DNA of 64,000 nucleotides from DASZIT01 sp963819695 (GTDB lineage Bacteria > Actinomycetota > Acidimicrobiia > Acidimicrobiales > RAAP-2), in NCBI GenBank assembly GCA_963819695.1, contig CAWFXD010000001.1, positions 434,001-498,000 of the forward strand, read 5' to 3'. Shown here one piece after another: positions 8,648 through 18,884 of this stretch (its first letter is position 1; each line of letters begins with the position of its first letter). The translations under genes and the position numbers were made by a program. The notes below the pieces were generated by a model. The model saw only the letters and a program-made list of their open reading frames with translations, did no database searches and was not told the origin of the DNA.

Positions 8648-9970
8648 GTGGGCCCCACCGACCCGGTGTCCCGCGGCCTGCTGTCGGGCACGTCCACCAT
8701 CGATGGCGACGGCCGACTGAGCATCGGCGGGGTCGACCTGGTGGAACTGGCCGAAGAACACGGAACCCCGTTGTTCGTCTACGACGAGGAACACCTTCGT
8801 CTCCGATGTCGGGAGGCGGTGGCGGCGTGGGGTGACGGGGTGTCCTATGCCACCAAGGCGTTTCTCTGCGTGGCCATGGCCCGACTGGCCTACGAGGAGG
8901 GCATGCAACTCGACGTCTCCACCGGCGGCGAGCTCCACGTGGCCCTCACCGCCGGAGTCCCGGCCGACCGTCTGGTGTTCCACGGCAACAACAAGTCCGA
9001 AGCCGAACTCTCCAGCGCCCTGGCCGTCGGTGTCGGCCGGATCGTAGTGGACTCCTTCGACGAGATCGATCGGATCGAGGCGTTGGTGGCCGAGCGGTCG
9101 AAGGGGCTGGGTGCCGACGAGCCGCTTCCACCCCCGCCCACGGTGCTCGCCCGCATCACCCCGGGCGTCGAGGTTCACACCCACCGGTACGTCCAGACCG
9201 GCCAGGATGACTCCAAGTTCGGCTTCGGGCTGGCGTCGGGAGCCGCGGATCGGGCGGTGGAGCGCCTCCGGTCCCTCCACGACGCCGGAGTGGTCGAGTT
9301 CGCGGGCATCCACGCCCATTTGGGTAGCCAGGTGTTCGCCCTCGACCCGTTCGTCCGGGCCATCGAGGTGTTGGCGGCTTTCTTTGCCCCCCTCGACCTC
9401 CCGGAGTTGGTGGTCGGCGGGGGACTGGGCGTCGCCTATGTCAACGGCGAGGAGGCCCCGCCCATGGCCCAGTGGGCGGCCCGGGTGAGAGCCGCATGCC
9501 TGAGTGCGGGGATCCCGGCATCGGTGCGGGTTTCGGCCGAGCCGGGGCGCTCCATCGTGGCGTCGGCCGGGACCACTCTCTACCGGGTCGGCACGGTCAA
9601 GGATGTCCCGGGCTACCGGACCTACGTCTCGGTCGACGGTGGGATGAGCGACAATCCTCGGCCTGTCCTCTACGGGAGCGGCTACGAGGCGTTTCTGCCC
9701 CGGGAGGTGGAGGCCGAGCGACCCATGCCGATCCGGCTGGTGGGCAAACACTGCGAGACCGGCGATGTGGTGGTCTCCGAGGGCTTCGTTCCCGCCGATC
9801 TCAAAGTTGGCGACATCGTGGCCACCCCGGTCACCGGTGCCTACGGTTACTCCATGGCATCGAACTACAACAAGGTCCCGAGGCCGGCGGTGGTCTTCGT
9901 GTCCGGCGGGGTGGCGCGGACCGTGGTCCGCCGCGAGTCGTTCGACGACCTGATCCGGCTCGACGTCTGA
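8648..9970 (+). CDS. lysA: Diaminopimelate decarboxylase
   Basis: PLP enzyme of 440 residues that converts meso-diaminopimelate to lysine, the last step of lysine synthesis. The PLP lysine is Lys70 in YATKAF; HGNNKS, GGGLGVAY, SAEPGRSI and KHCETGDVV are the other family landmarks of the fold III barrel and C-terminal beta domain. The GTG at 8648 starts two bases after the argS stop, so the pair is probably co-transcribed and coupled. Confidence 0.97.
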   Translation: MGPTDPVSRGLLSGTSTIDGDGRLSIGGVDLVELAEEHGTPLFVYDEEHLRLRCREAVAAWGDGVSYATKAFLCVAMARLAYEEGMQLDVSTGGELHVALTAGVPADRLVFHGNNKSEAELSSALAVGVGRIVVDSFDEIDRIEALVAERSKGLGADEPLPPPPTVLARITPGVEVHTHRYVQTGQDDSKFGFGLASGAADRAVERLRSLHDAGVVEFAGIHAHLGSQVFALDPFVRAIEVLAAFFAPLDLPELVVGGGLGVAYVNGEEAPPMAQWAARVRAACLSAGIPASVRVSAEPGRSIVASAGTTLYRVGTVKDVPGYRTYVSVDGGMSDNPRPVLYGSGYEAFLPREVEAERPMPIRLVGKHCETGDVVVSEGFVPADLKVGDIVATPVTGAYGYSMASNYNKVPRPAVVFVSGGVARTVVRRESFDDLIRLDV

Positions 9971-10009
9971 TCATCCCTTGGTTCCCGGGCCAGGCGGTAG
10001 CGTGATCCG

Positions 10010-11332
10010 ATGACCCCGGCCCGCCCCTCCGCGCCCGTGGTGCGTGTCGCCATTCTCGGCTGCGGCGCAGTGGGGGCTTCACTGGTCGCCCATCTGCTCT
10101 CCCGGACCGACGATCTGGCCGTCCAGAGTGGCGCCCGGATCGAAATTGCCGGGGTGGCGGTGGCTGATCTGTCACGTACTCGGCCGGATCACGTCCCGAA
10201 GGACCTACTCACCGATGATGCCGCCTCCTTGGTGGTCGACCCCTCGATCGACATCGTCATCGAGTTGATCGGCGGGTTGGAGCCCGCCGGCACCTTGATC
10301 CGGGCGGCGCTGGAGTCGGGAAAGCCGGTGGTCACCGCCAACAAGGAGCTGTTGGCGTCGCCCGAGGGCATCGACCTTCGGGCGGTTGCCCACCGGCGCG
10401 GGGTCGACCTCCTCTACGAGGCGGCGGTGGCCGGCGCGGTGCCTCTCGTCCGGGTCCTGCGTGAGTCGTTGACCGGCGAGCGGATCCAACGGGTGATGGG
10501 GATCGTCAACGGGACCACCAACTTCATCCTGACCAAGATGTCCGACGACGGAACCGAGTACACCGAGGTGCTGGCCACCGCCCAGGAGCTCGGCCTCGCC
10601 GAACGCGATCCCACCGCCGACGTCGAGGGCCACGACGCGGCGGCCAAGACCGCCATCCTCGCCGGAGTCGCCATGGGTTATGACGTCGTCACCTCCGACG
10701 TGCCCCGAGAAGGCATCACCCACATCGGATCGGTGGACATCGAGTTTGCCGGTCGCTTCGGCTATGTCGTCAAGCTCCTGGCCGTGGTGGAGCGGATCGG
10801 AGCCGACGAGATCTCCGCCCGGGTCCATCCGGCCATGGTCCCCACCTCCCATCCGCTCGCCGGGGTCCGGGATGCCTTCAACGCGGTGTTCATCGAGGGG
10901 GAGTGGGCCGGCGAGCTGATGCTCTACGGCCAGGGCGCCGGCGGCCTGCCTACCGCCAGTGCGGTGGTGGGCGACCTCATCGACGCGACTCGAAACCGCT
11001 TGGCCGGGACCACCTCGGTGGTCCCCGAGCGACGACCCGGTCGCATCTATCCGGTGGCCGAGCTCCGTTCGGCGTACTACCTGACCATCGACGTGGAAGA
11101 CCGTCCCGGCGTCCTGGGTCTGGTCAGCACGGTGTTCGGTGACCACCACGTCTCCATCCGGTCCATGGAGCAGATCGAGCAGGAGGATCTCATCGGCCTG
11201 GCCAGGTTGATCTTCCTGACCCATGCCGCCCGGGAGGGTGATATGAACGAGACCATCGACGCGCTGGCTTCCCTCGACGCGGTGAAACGGGTCGGCAGCA
11301 CCATACGGGTCTTTGGAGAAGGCACCGTATGA
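10010..11332 (+). CDS. hom: Homoserine dehydrogenase
   Basis: Reduces aspartate semialdehyde to homoserine with NAD(P)H, the branch point to threonine and methionine. The 440-residue protein has the Rossmann motif ILGCGAVGASL, the substrate-site block GKPVVTANKELLA, GIVNGTTNFILTKM, and a C-terminal ACT domain (DVEDRPGVLGLVSTVFGDHHVSI) that usually mediates threonine feedback. Its stop overlaps the thrC start by four bases. Confidence 0.97.
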   Translation: MTPARPSAPVVRVAILGCGAVGASLVAHLLSRTDDLAVQSGARIEIAGVAVADLSRTRPDHVPKDLLTDDAASLVVDPSIDIVIELIGGLEPAGTLIRAALESGKPVVTANKELLASPEGIDLRAVAHRRGVDLLYEAAVAGAVPLVRVLRESLTGERIQRVMGIVNGTTNFILTKMSDDGTEYTEVLATAQELGLAERDPTADVEGHDAAAKTAILAGVAMGYDVVTSDVPREGITHIGSVDIEFAGRFGYVVKLLAVVERIGADEISARVHPAMVPTSHPLAGVRDAFNAVFIEGEWAGELMLYGQGAGGLPTASAVVGDLIDATRNRLAGTTSVVPERRPGRIYPVAELRSAYYLTIDVEDRPGVLGLVSTVFGDHHVSIRSMEQIEQEDLIGLARLIFLTHAAREGDMNETIDALASLDAVKRVGSTIRVFGEGTV

Positions 11333-12396
11333 CCGGCCGATCCGCCACGGCCTGGCGCGGGGTGATCGAGGAGTATCGCGAGTTCCTTCCGGTGTCGGAG
11401 ACCACTCCGGTGGTCACCCTGCTCGAAGGGGGGACTCCTCTGCTGCCGGCACCCAGATTGTCGGCCCGGGTAGGTGCGAGGGTGTTCTTGAAGGTGGAAG
11501 GGGCCAATCCCACCGGTTCGTTCAAGGACCGGGGGATGACGGTGGCTATTTCCAAAGCCGCGGAAGACGGCGCCAAGGCAGTGGTGTGTGCCTCGACCGG
11601 CAACACCTCGGCATCGGCGGCCGCCTTCGCCGCCCGAGCCGGTCTCACCTGCGCGGTGCTGATTCCCGAGGGCCATATCGCACTGGGAAAGCTGGCCCAG
11701 GCGCTCATCCACGGGGCCCGGGTCCTCCAGGTCCGCGGCAACTTCGATCAGGCGCTGGCCATCGTCCGTGAACTGGGAGAGCGAGCGCCGGTGACGGTGG
11801 TGAACTCCGTCAATCCCTACCGGATCGAGGGCCAGAAATCCGGGGCCTTCGAGATCGTGGACGCCCTCGGCGACGCCCCCGATGTGCATTGCATCCCGGT
11901 GGGGAACGCCGGGAACATCACCGCTTACTGGAAGGGCTACCTGGAATTCAAGGAGGCCGGACGGTCCACCCGGCTACCCCGGATGCTGGGGTTCCAGGCG
12001 GCCGGCGCCGCACCCATCGTCGAAGGGCACCCGATCGAATTCCCCGAGACGGTGGCGACCGCCATTCGGATCGGCAACCCGGCCAGCTGGTACGGGGCCA
12101 CCTCGGCGGCCAGCGAGTCCGGCGGCGGCATCGCCGCCGTCACCGACGAGGAAATCCTCGAGTCCTACCGGTTCCTGGCCAGGGAGGAGTCGGTATTCTG
12201 CGAGCCGGCCTCCGCGGCGTCGGTGGCCGGTCTCCTGAAGTCCGGGCTTCCCGACGGGGTTGGTGCCGGAGCCACGGTGGTCTGCGTGTTGACCGGCCAC
12301 GGTTTGAAGGACCCGGACATCGCCATCAGCCAGATCTCGGTTCCCACCGTGATCGACGCCGATCTGGGCGCCCTCCTCGCCGAACTCGGCTTGTAA
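11329..12396 (+). CDS. thrC: Threonine synthase
   Basis: PLP enzyme of 355 residues that turns O-phosphohomoserine into threonine. Lys66 in NPTGSFKDRG binds PLP; STGNTSASAAAF and PVGNAGNITAYW are the phosphate and substrate loops. It overlaps hom by ATGA, indicating coupled translation. In many Actinobacteria thrB (homoserine kinase) follows here. In this window the next gene is rho and no thrB was found. Confidence 0.96.
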   Translation: MTGRSATAWRGVIEEYREFLPVSETTPVVTLLEGGTPLLPAPRLSARVGARVFLKVEGANPTGSFKDRGMTVAISKAAEDGAKAVVCASTGNTSASAAAFAARAGLTCAVLIPEGHIALGKLAQALIHGARVLQVRGNFDQALAIVRELGERAPVTVVNSVNPYRIEGQKSGAFEIVDALGDAPDVHCIPVGNAGNITAYWKGYLEFKEAGRSTRLPRMLGFQAAGAAPIVEGHPIEFPETVATAIRIGNPASWYGATSAASESGGGIAAVTDEEILESYRFLAREESVFCEPASAASVAGLLKSGLPDGVGAGATVVCVLTGHGLKDPDIAISQISVPTVIDADLGALLAELGL

Positions 12397-12504
12397 GCGG
12401 TCATCACCAGGGTGTTGTTGCTGTTCGGCGTCCGGGCAGGTATCATGGGGACACCTTCGCTTCCAGATGTGCCCGTTCGGGTACCTGGGCGGGATCCCCT
12501 GAAT

Positions 12505-12589
12505 CGCACGTCTAGTGTGCGACCAGCCCCATACGGCGTAGGTGGGAGTTGTAGACGGGCTTGTTGCCCGACGTACTCAACTCCGCACC
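12505..12589 (+). promoter_or_regulatory. Structured 5' leader of rho
   Basis: The 258-base gap before rho contains two hairpins. The first is CGCAC/GTGCG (12505-12509 with 12517-12521). The second, larger one has GGTG pairing CACC (12541-12544/12586-12589), GGAGTTG pairing CAACTCC (12545-12551/12578-12584) and an inner CGGGC-TTGTT-GCCCG (12556-12570). No T-run follows, so it is not a simple intrinsic terminator. Rho leaders are commonly autoregulated; an autoregulatory or Rho-loading role here is inference. Confidence 0.5.
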
Positions 12590-12654
12590 CCTGAATCCTT
12601 GGAGGATGGCTTCGATCCATTCTCCAAACGAGGACATCCGAAACGAGGAGGCCG

Positions 12655-14583
<1,929 letters not shown>

Positions 14584-14669
14584 TCGAAGCCGTCCCCCAA
14601 ACCGGTATGCTCGGGGGGCTGCGAAAGCCGGTGCGGGCCGAAATCGCCGCCACCACCAGGGAGAACTCA

Positions 14670-14906
14670 ATGAAAACCGATATCCACCCCAAATACATCG
14701 AAGCCGCGGTGCGCTGTTCGTGCGGCAATTCCTTCACGACCCGGTCCACCAAGGACGACATCCACCTCGAGCTGTGCAACGAGTGCCACCCGTTCTTCAC
14801 GGGCAAGCAGAAGTTGGTTGACTCCGGTGGTCGGGTCGAGCGCTTCCAGAAGCGTTATGCGAAGTCGGGCGCACGGAAGAAGCCCACAGCTCCGCCTGCC
14901 TCCTGA
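14670..14906 (+). CDS. rpmE: 50S ribosomal protein L31 (zinc form)
   Basis: A 78-residue ribosomal protein. MKTDIHPKYIEAAVRCSCGNSF carries CxC, and LCNECHPFFTGKQK carries CxxC; together they form the zinc site of the C+ L31 type. The ATG at 14670 is preceded by AGGGAG. The Lys-rich tail is normal. Sits between rho and prfA as in most Actinobacteria. Confidence 0.97.
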   Translation: MKTDIHPKYIEAAVRCSCGNSFTTRSTKDDIHLELCNECHPFFTGKQKLVDSGGRVERFQKRYAKSGARKKPTAPPAS

Positions 14907-14993
14907 GCGAGGCCCCTGCCGGACCCGGTGTAACCGGCCACCTTCCATGAGCGTGGGGGTGGCGCCCTCGGCGGCAACAACTACCCTTGGGCC

Positions 14994-16058
14994 GTGCTGA
15001 CCGACCGTCTGAACGAGCTCGAACGCGAGTACGAGACTGTCGTTGCCGAGCTGAACGACCCCAACGTCTCCGCGGATCCGCGTCGGCTGCGAGACGTGTC
15101 TCGCCGCCACAAGGAACTCGAAGAGGTGGTCGGCACCTGGCGTCGCCTCCAGCAGGCGGAGTCGGACCTCGATGCGGCCCGGGAGATGGTCACCGACTCG
15201 GCCGGGGACGAGCGGGACCTGGCCCGGACCGAGGTGGAACGGGCCGAAGCGGACATCAGCCGCCTCGAGGAGGAGCTCCGGCTCCAACTGCTGCCCACCG
15301 ATCCCAATGCCGGCCGGAACGTGATCATGGAGATCCGGGGGACCGAGGGCGGGGAGGAGGCGAATCTCTTCGCCAAGGACCTCTTCGACATGTACACCCG
15401 GTATGCCGCCGCCAAGGGCTGGAAGGTCGAAGTCCTGTCGTCCAGCCCCTCCGAGCGGGAGGGATTGAACGAGGTCACCTTCCTGGTCAAGGGCGAGGGT
15501 GCCTGGCAGCGCCTCGAGCACGAAGGTGGTCCCCATCGGGTCCAGCGGGTGCCGGTGACCGAGTCCCAGGGACGGATCCACACCTCCGCCGCCTCGGTGG
15601 CGGTACTCCCGGAGGCCAAAGAGGTGGACGTGGATATCAACCCCAGCGATCTGAAGATCGACGTCTACCGGTCGACCGGGCCCGGCGGGCAGTCGGTCAA
15701 CACCACCGACTCGGCGGTACGCATCACCCACCTCCCGACCGGCATCGTGGTTGCCATGCAGGACGAGAAGAGCCAGATCCAGAACCGGGCCAAGGCCATG
15801 ATCGTGCTCCGGTCGCGTCTGCTCAAAGCCGAACAGGATCGCCAGGCGGCGGAACTGTCGGCCGCCCGTCGCAGCCAGGTGGGCGGCGGCGGTCGCTCGG
15901 AGAAGATCCGGACCTACAACTACAAGGAGAACCGGGTCACCGATCACCGGATCCACCTCACCCTGCACAAACTTGACCGCATCCTGATGGGGGACCTCGA
16001 CGACCTGACCGACGCCCTGATGGCGGACAAGCGCGCCCGCCAGCTGGCCGAGGGTTGA
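14994..16058 (+). CDS. prfA: Peptide chain release factor 1
   Basis: Recognises UAA and UAG stop codons and triggers peptidyl-tRNA hydrolysis. The 354 residues include the codon-recognition tripeptide region RVPVTESQGRIHTSAAS (PVT instead of the common PAT) and the catalytic GGQ in STGPGGQSVNTTDSAVR. The start is GTG at 14994. One base separates its stop from prmC, which methylates the GGQ glutamine. Confidence 0.97.
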   Translation: MLTDRLNELEREYETVVAELNDPNVSADPRRLRDVSRRHKELEEVVGTWRRLQQAESDLDAAREMVTDSAGDERDLARTEVERAEADISRLEEELRLQLLPTDPNAGRNVIMEIRGTEGGEEANLFAKDLFDMYTRYAAAKGWKVEVLSSSPSEREGLNEVTFLVKGEGAWQRLEHEGGPHRVQRVPVTESQGRIHTSAASVAVLPEAKEVDVDINPSDLKIDVYRSTGPGGQSVNTTDSAVRITHLPTGIVVAMQDEKSQIQNRAKAMIVLRSRLLKAEQDRQAAELSAARRSQVGGGGRSEKIRTYNYKENRVTDHRIHLTLHKLDRILMGDLDDLTDALMADKRARQLAEG

Positions 16059-16059
16059 G

Positions 16060-17016
16060 GTGCGCTCGACGGCGGCGACCGGTGGTCCGGTGACGACCGA
16101 CCGGGATGACCGGCGACCGGCGTTGCTGGCATCGGCGGCGGATCGACTGGGCTCGGTTCGGGAGGCCCGATGGATTCTCGAACAGGTGGAGGCCGACGGC
16201 ATCGCGCCGCCGTCCGCCGGCGAGCGCCACCGCAGGGTGGAGGCACTGGTGGCCCGGCGGGCGGCCGGTGAACCGCTGCAGTATGTGCTGGGCCGCTGGC
16301 CTTTCCGCTCGCTGGAGCTGATGGTCGATCCCCGGGTCCTGATCCCCCGGCCCGAGACCGAGCAGGTGGTCGAGGTGGCGTTGGCCGAGCTGGACGAGAT
16401 CTGTGGAGGCCCGGTGGTTGGCCGAGGGCCCACCGGACCCGCCGCGGGGTCGGGTCCCGCTCCGGTGTGCGTGGATCTGGGCACCGGCTCGGGTGCCATC
16501 GCCCTGGCCTTGGCCAGCGAGGGCGGGCGCCGGTTCCCGGACATCGAGGTCTGGGCCACCGACGTCTCGGCCGATGCGTTGGCGGTGGCCGGCCAGAATC
16601 TCGAGTTGCTCTCGGGCCACGATCCTGACGCCGGTACCCGGGTGCGGCTGGCCCAGGGGTCGTGGTTCGCGGCACTGCCCGGAGACCTGTTGGGTCGGGT
16701 CGACCTGATGGTGGCCAACCCCCCCTATGTGTCGGTGTCCGAGTACGCCGAACTGGATCCCGAGGTCCGGGATTGGGAACCCGAGAGTGCCCTGGTGGCA
16801 CGCTCGGGGGCCGGAGGGGCCGGCGGGATGGCCGACATCGAGGCCATCGTGGGCTCGGCTCCCCGATGGCTCCGATCGGGAGGTGGCCTGGTGGTGGAGA
16901 TCGCACCCACCCAGGCCTCCCCGGCGATGGATGCGGCTCGTCGCGCCGGCTTCGCTCACGTCACCCGCGCCACCGACCTGGCCGGTCGGCAGCGCATGTT
17001 GGTGGCCAGGCGCTGA
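16060..17016 (+). CDS. prmC: Release factor glutamine methyltransferase
   Basis: SAM-dependent enzyme that N5-methylates the Gln of the GGQ motif of RF1 and RF2. An N-terminal helical domain ends at GEPLQYVLGRWPFRSLEL; then come LIPRPETEQVV, the SAM motif DLGTGSGAIALALA and the catalytic NPPYVS. The 318-residue length is normal. GTG start at 16060 directly after prfA, its substrate gene; TsaC follows two bases after the stop. Confidence 0.96.
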   Translation: MRSTAATGGPVTTDRDDRRPALLASAADRLGSVREARWILEQVEADGIAPPSAGERHRRVEALVARRAAGEPLQYVLGRWPFRSLELMVDPRVLIPRPETEQVVEVALAELDEICGGPVVGRGPTGPAAGSGPAPVCVDLGTGSGAIALALASEGGRRFPDIEVWATDVSADALAVAGQNLELLSGHDPDAGTRVRLAQGSWFAALPGDLLGRVDLMVANPPYVSVSEYAELDPEVRDWEPESALVARSGAGGAGGMADIEAIVGSAPRWLRSGGGLVVEIAPTQASPAMDAARRAGFAHVTRATDLAGRQRMLVARR

Positions 17017-17018
17017 CC

Positions 17019-17657
17019 GTGTTGGCGCGGTTGGATGCCGATGATCCGGTCGATGTGGAGCAGGCCGCCTCGCGGTTGGCTGCCGGCATGGTGGTGGCCA
17101 TCCCCACCGACACGGTCTACGGGCTGGCGGTCGACCCGATGCAGCCCGGAGCCGTCCATCGGATCTTCGCCTTGAAGCGGCGGCCCGGCGAGGTGGCGCT
17201 TCCGGTACTGGTGGGCGGCTGGAGCCAGGTCGAATCGGTGGCCGGAAGGCTGGAGGTGGCCGCCCGGGATCTCGCCGACCGGTTCTGGCCGGGACCGCTG
17301 ACACTGGTGGTGCCCCGTGCCGATGATTTCGAAGCCGACCTCGGCGGCCGGCCGGAGGCGAGGGGGACGGTCGGGGTGCGGTGGCCCGACCATCCGGTGG
17401 TCCGGGCTCTGTGTGCCGCGGTCGGGCCTCTAGCCGTGACCAGTGCCAATCGGCACGGCCAGCCTCCGGCGACCCTGGCCCAGGAGGTCATTTCGGTGTT
17501 CTCGACCGATGACCGGCTGGCCGCGGTGGTGGACGCCGGTGTGTGTGACGGCGTCCCGTCGACGGTGGTGGAGTGCCACGGGGAGGAGGCCTGGTGCCTG
17601 CGAAAGGGAGGAATTCCCTGGAGCGGTTCCATGCAGGCTCCGGAGGCCCCGGGTTGA
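17019..17657 (+). CDS. tsaC: Threonylcarbamoyl-AMP synthase (Sua5/YciO/YrdC)
   Basis: Makes threonylcarbamoyl-AMP from threonine, bicarbonate and ATP for t6A37 in tRNAs that read ANN codons. The 212-residue single YrdC domain shows PTDTVYGLAVDP, FALKRRPGEVALPVLV, FWPGPLTLVVP and VTSANRHGQPP. The GTG at 17019 lies two bases after the prmC stop. The TTGACT covering its own stop codon (17654-17659) could serve as the -35 of the next operon. Confidence 0.93.
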   Translation: MLARLDADDPVDVEQAASRLAAGMVVAIPTDTVYGLAVDPMQPGAVHRIFALKRRPGEVALPVLVGGWSQVESVAGRLEVAARDLADRFWPGPLTLVVPRADDFEADLGGRPEARGTVGVRWPDHPVVRALCAAVGPLAVTSANRHGQPPATLAQEVISVFSTDDRLAAVVDAGVCDGVPSTVVECHGEEAWCLRKGGIPWSGSMQAPEAPG

Positions 17658-17690
17658 CTCCACCTGGTCGGCCGAGGGACACTGGTAGCG

Positions 17691-17738
17691 ATGTTGAGTC
17701 GCGCGGCCTATCGCCACTACGTAATCATTATCGATTAG
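17691..17738 (+). CDS. Leader peptide of isoleucine operon
   Basis: A 15-codon open frame reading MLSRAAYRHYVIIID and then TAG. The four consecutive codons GTA-ATC-ATT-ATC (17721-17732) make it rich in Val and Ile just before the stop, the pattern of ribosome-mediated attenuation leaders for branched-chain operons. GAGGGA at 17674-17679 may be its ribosome site, though spaced 11 bases. It is followed directly by a 12-bp hairpin and an intrinsic terminator, then leuB-like, ilvE and cimA. Role inferred from composition and position. Confidence 0.72.
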   Translation: MLSRAAYRHYVIIID

Positions 17739-17763
17739 CCACATACCGAACCGGTGTGTGGCT
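17737..17763 (+). promoter_or_regulatory. Attenuator hairpin 1:2 (pause hairpin)
   Basis: AGCCACATACCG (17737-17748) pairs along its full length with CGGTGTGTGGCT (17752-17763), 12 base pairs with one G-U, around the loop AAC. Its 5' arm begins inside the leader-peptide stop codon, so a ribosome stalled on the Ile codons would cover it and free the 3' arm. That arm can pair weakly (TGTGG-C region, 17758-17762) with the 5' arm of the downstream terminator. Confidence 0.7.
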
Positions 17764-17768
17764 CTTGG

Positions 17769-17792
17769 CCGTCCACTTGGTGGGCGGTTTTT
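17769..17792 (+). terminator. Intrinsic terminator/attenuator before leuB
   Basis: CCGTCCAC (17769-17776) and GTGGGCGG (17780-17787) pair with a single G-U around the loop TTG, followed at once by TTTTT (17788-17792). This is a textbook intrinsic terminator placed between the leader peptide and the first structural gene, hence an attenuator. Confidence 0.82.
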
Positions 17793-17861
17793 CAATTTCA
17801 CATTTCTTGACGGGACGAGACAGTGTCAGAGCAACGACAAAGGGACAGATCGGATGACAGG

Positions 17862-18881
17862 GTGAGCACCTACAAGGTCGGCGTGATCGGGGGCGACGGG
17901 ATCGGGCCGGAGGTGTTGGCCGAGGCGTTGAAAGTGGTCACCGCGGCCGGCGTGTCCCTGGCCACCACCGAGTACGACCTGGGTGCCGACCGATACCTCC
18001 GCACCGGCGACGTGCTGCCCGACCCGGTGCTCGAAGAGCTGCGGCAACAGGACGCCATCCTGCTCGGTGCCATCGGCCCCCCGGTGGGGTCCGCCGACGT
18101 TCCCCCGGGGACACTCGAGCGCGGGCTGCTTCTCCGTCTCCGGTTCGATCTCGACCTCTACGTCAACCTGCGGCCGTTCACCGGGGTGCCCGGAGCCTTG
18201 GCCCCCGACTGCGATTTCGTCGTCATCCGGGAGAACACCGAGGGCACCTACGCGGGGGAAGGCGGGTTCCTGCGCAAGGGGACCCCCTTCGAAGTCGCCA
18301 CCCAGGGCTCGGTCAACACCCGCCATGGCGCGGAGCGGTGCGCCCGGTTCGCATTCGAATTGGCGGCGAAGCGGCCTCGGCGCCAGCTGACGCTGGTGCA
18401 CAAGACGAACGTGCTCACCTTTGCCGGGGATCTCTGGAACCGGACGGTGAACGAAGTGGCGTCCGACTACCCCGACGTCGTGCACGACTACAACCACGTC
18501 GACGCCACCTGCATCTACCTGGTAGAGAATCCCGGCCGCTATGACGTCATCGTCACCGACAACCTCTTCGGTGACATCATCACCGACCTGGCCGGCGCCG
18601 TCTCCGGCGGCATCGGCTACGCGGCGTCGGCGAACCTCAACCCGGCTCGCACCGGGCCCTCGTTGTTCGAGCCGGTGCACGGCGCCGCCCACGACATCGC
18701 CGGCACCGGCAAGGCGAACCCTGCCGCCGCCATACGATCAGCTGCGCTTATGCTTGATCACCTGGGGGAGGTGGCCGCGGCCGAACGGGTCACCAAGGCG
18801 GTGCAGGAGTTCATCGCATCAACCCCCGATCCCCAACTTTCGACGGCCGCCATCGGCGATGCCATCGCAGAAAGGCTGTGA
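17862..18881 (+). CDS. leuB: 3-isopropylmalate dehydrogenase family enzyme
   Basis: NAD-dependent beta-decarboxylating dehydrogenase of 339 residues. KVGVIGGDGIGPEV starts the fold; RENTEGTYAGEGG, TLVHKTNVL (catalytic Lys), DNLFGDIITDLAG (metal aspartates) and EPVHGAAHDIAGTGKANP follow. With ilvE and cimA downstream it probably oxidises 3-methylmalate for isoleucine as well as 3-isopropylmalate for leucine. The GTG at 17862 is preferred because the family core follows immediately; GTG at 17823 is in frame and cannot be excluded. Expression should depend on the attenuator upstream. Confidence 0.92.
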   Translation: MSTYKVGVIGGDGIGPEVLAEALKVVTAAGVSLATTEYDLGADRYLRTGDVLPDPVLEELRQQDAILLGAIGPPVGSADVPPGTLERGLLLRLRFDLDLYVNLRPFTGVPGALAPDCDFVVIRENTEGTYAGEGGFLRKGTPFEVATQGSVNTRHGAERCARFAFELAAKRPRRQLTLVHKTNVLTFAGDLWNRTVNEVASDYPDVVHDYNHVDATCIYLVENPGRYDVIVTDNLFGDIITDLAGAVSGGIGYAASANLNPARTGPSLFEPVHGAAHDIAGTGKANPAAAIRSAALMLDHLGEVAAAERVTKAVQEFIASTPDPQLSTAAIGDAIAERL

Positions 18882-18884
18882 GCG

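Noticed and set aside
14667..16718. A 683-codon frame antisense to prfA and prmC
   Set aside because: Same shadow effect; prfA and prmC are unmistakable on the + strand.
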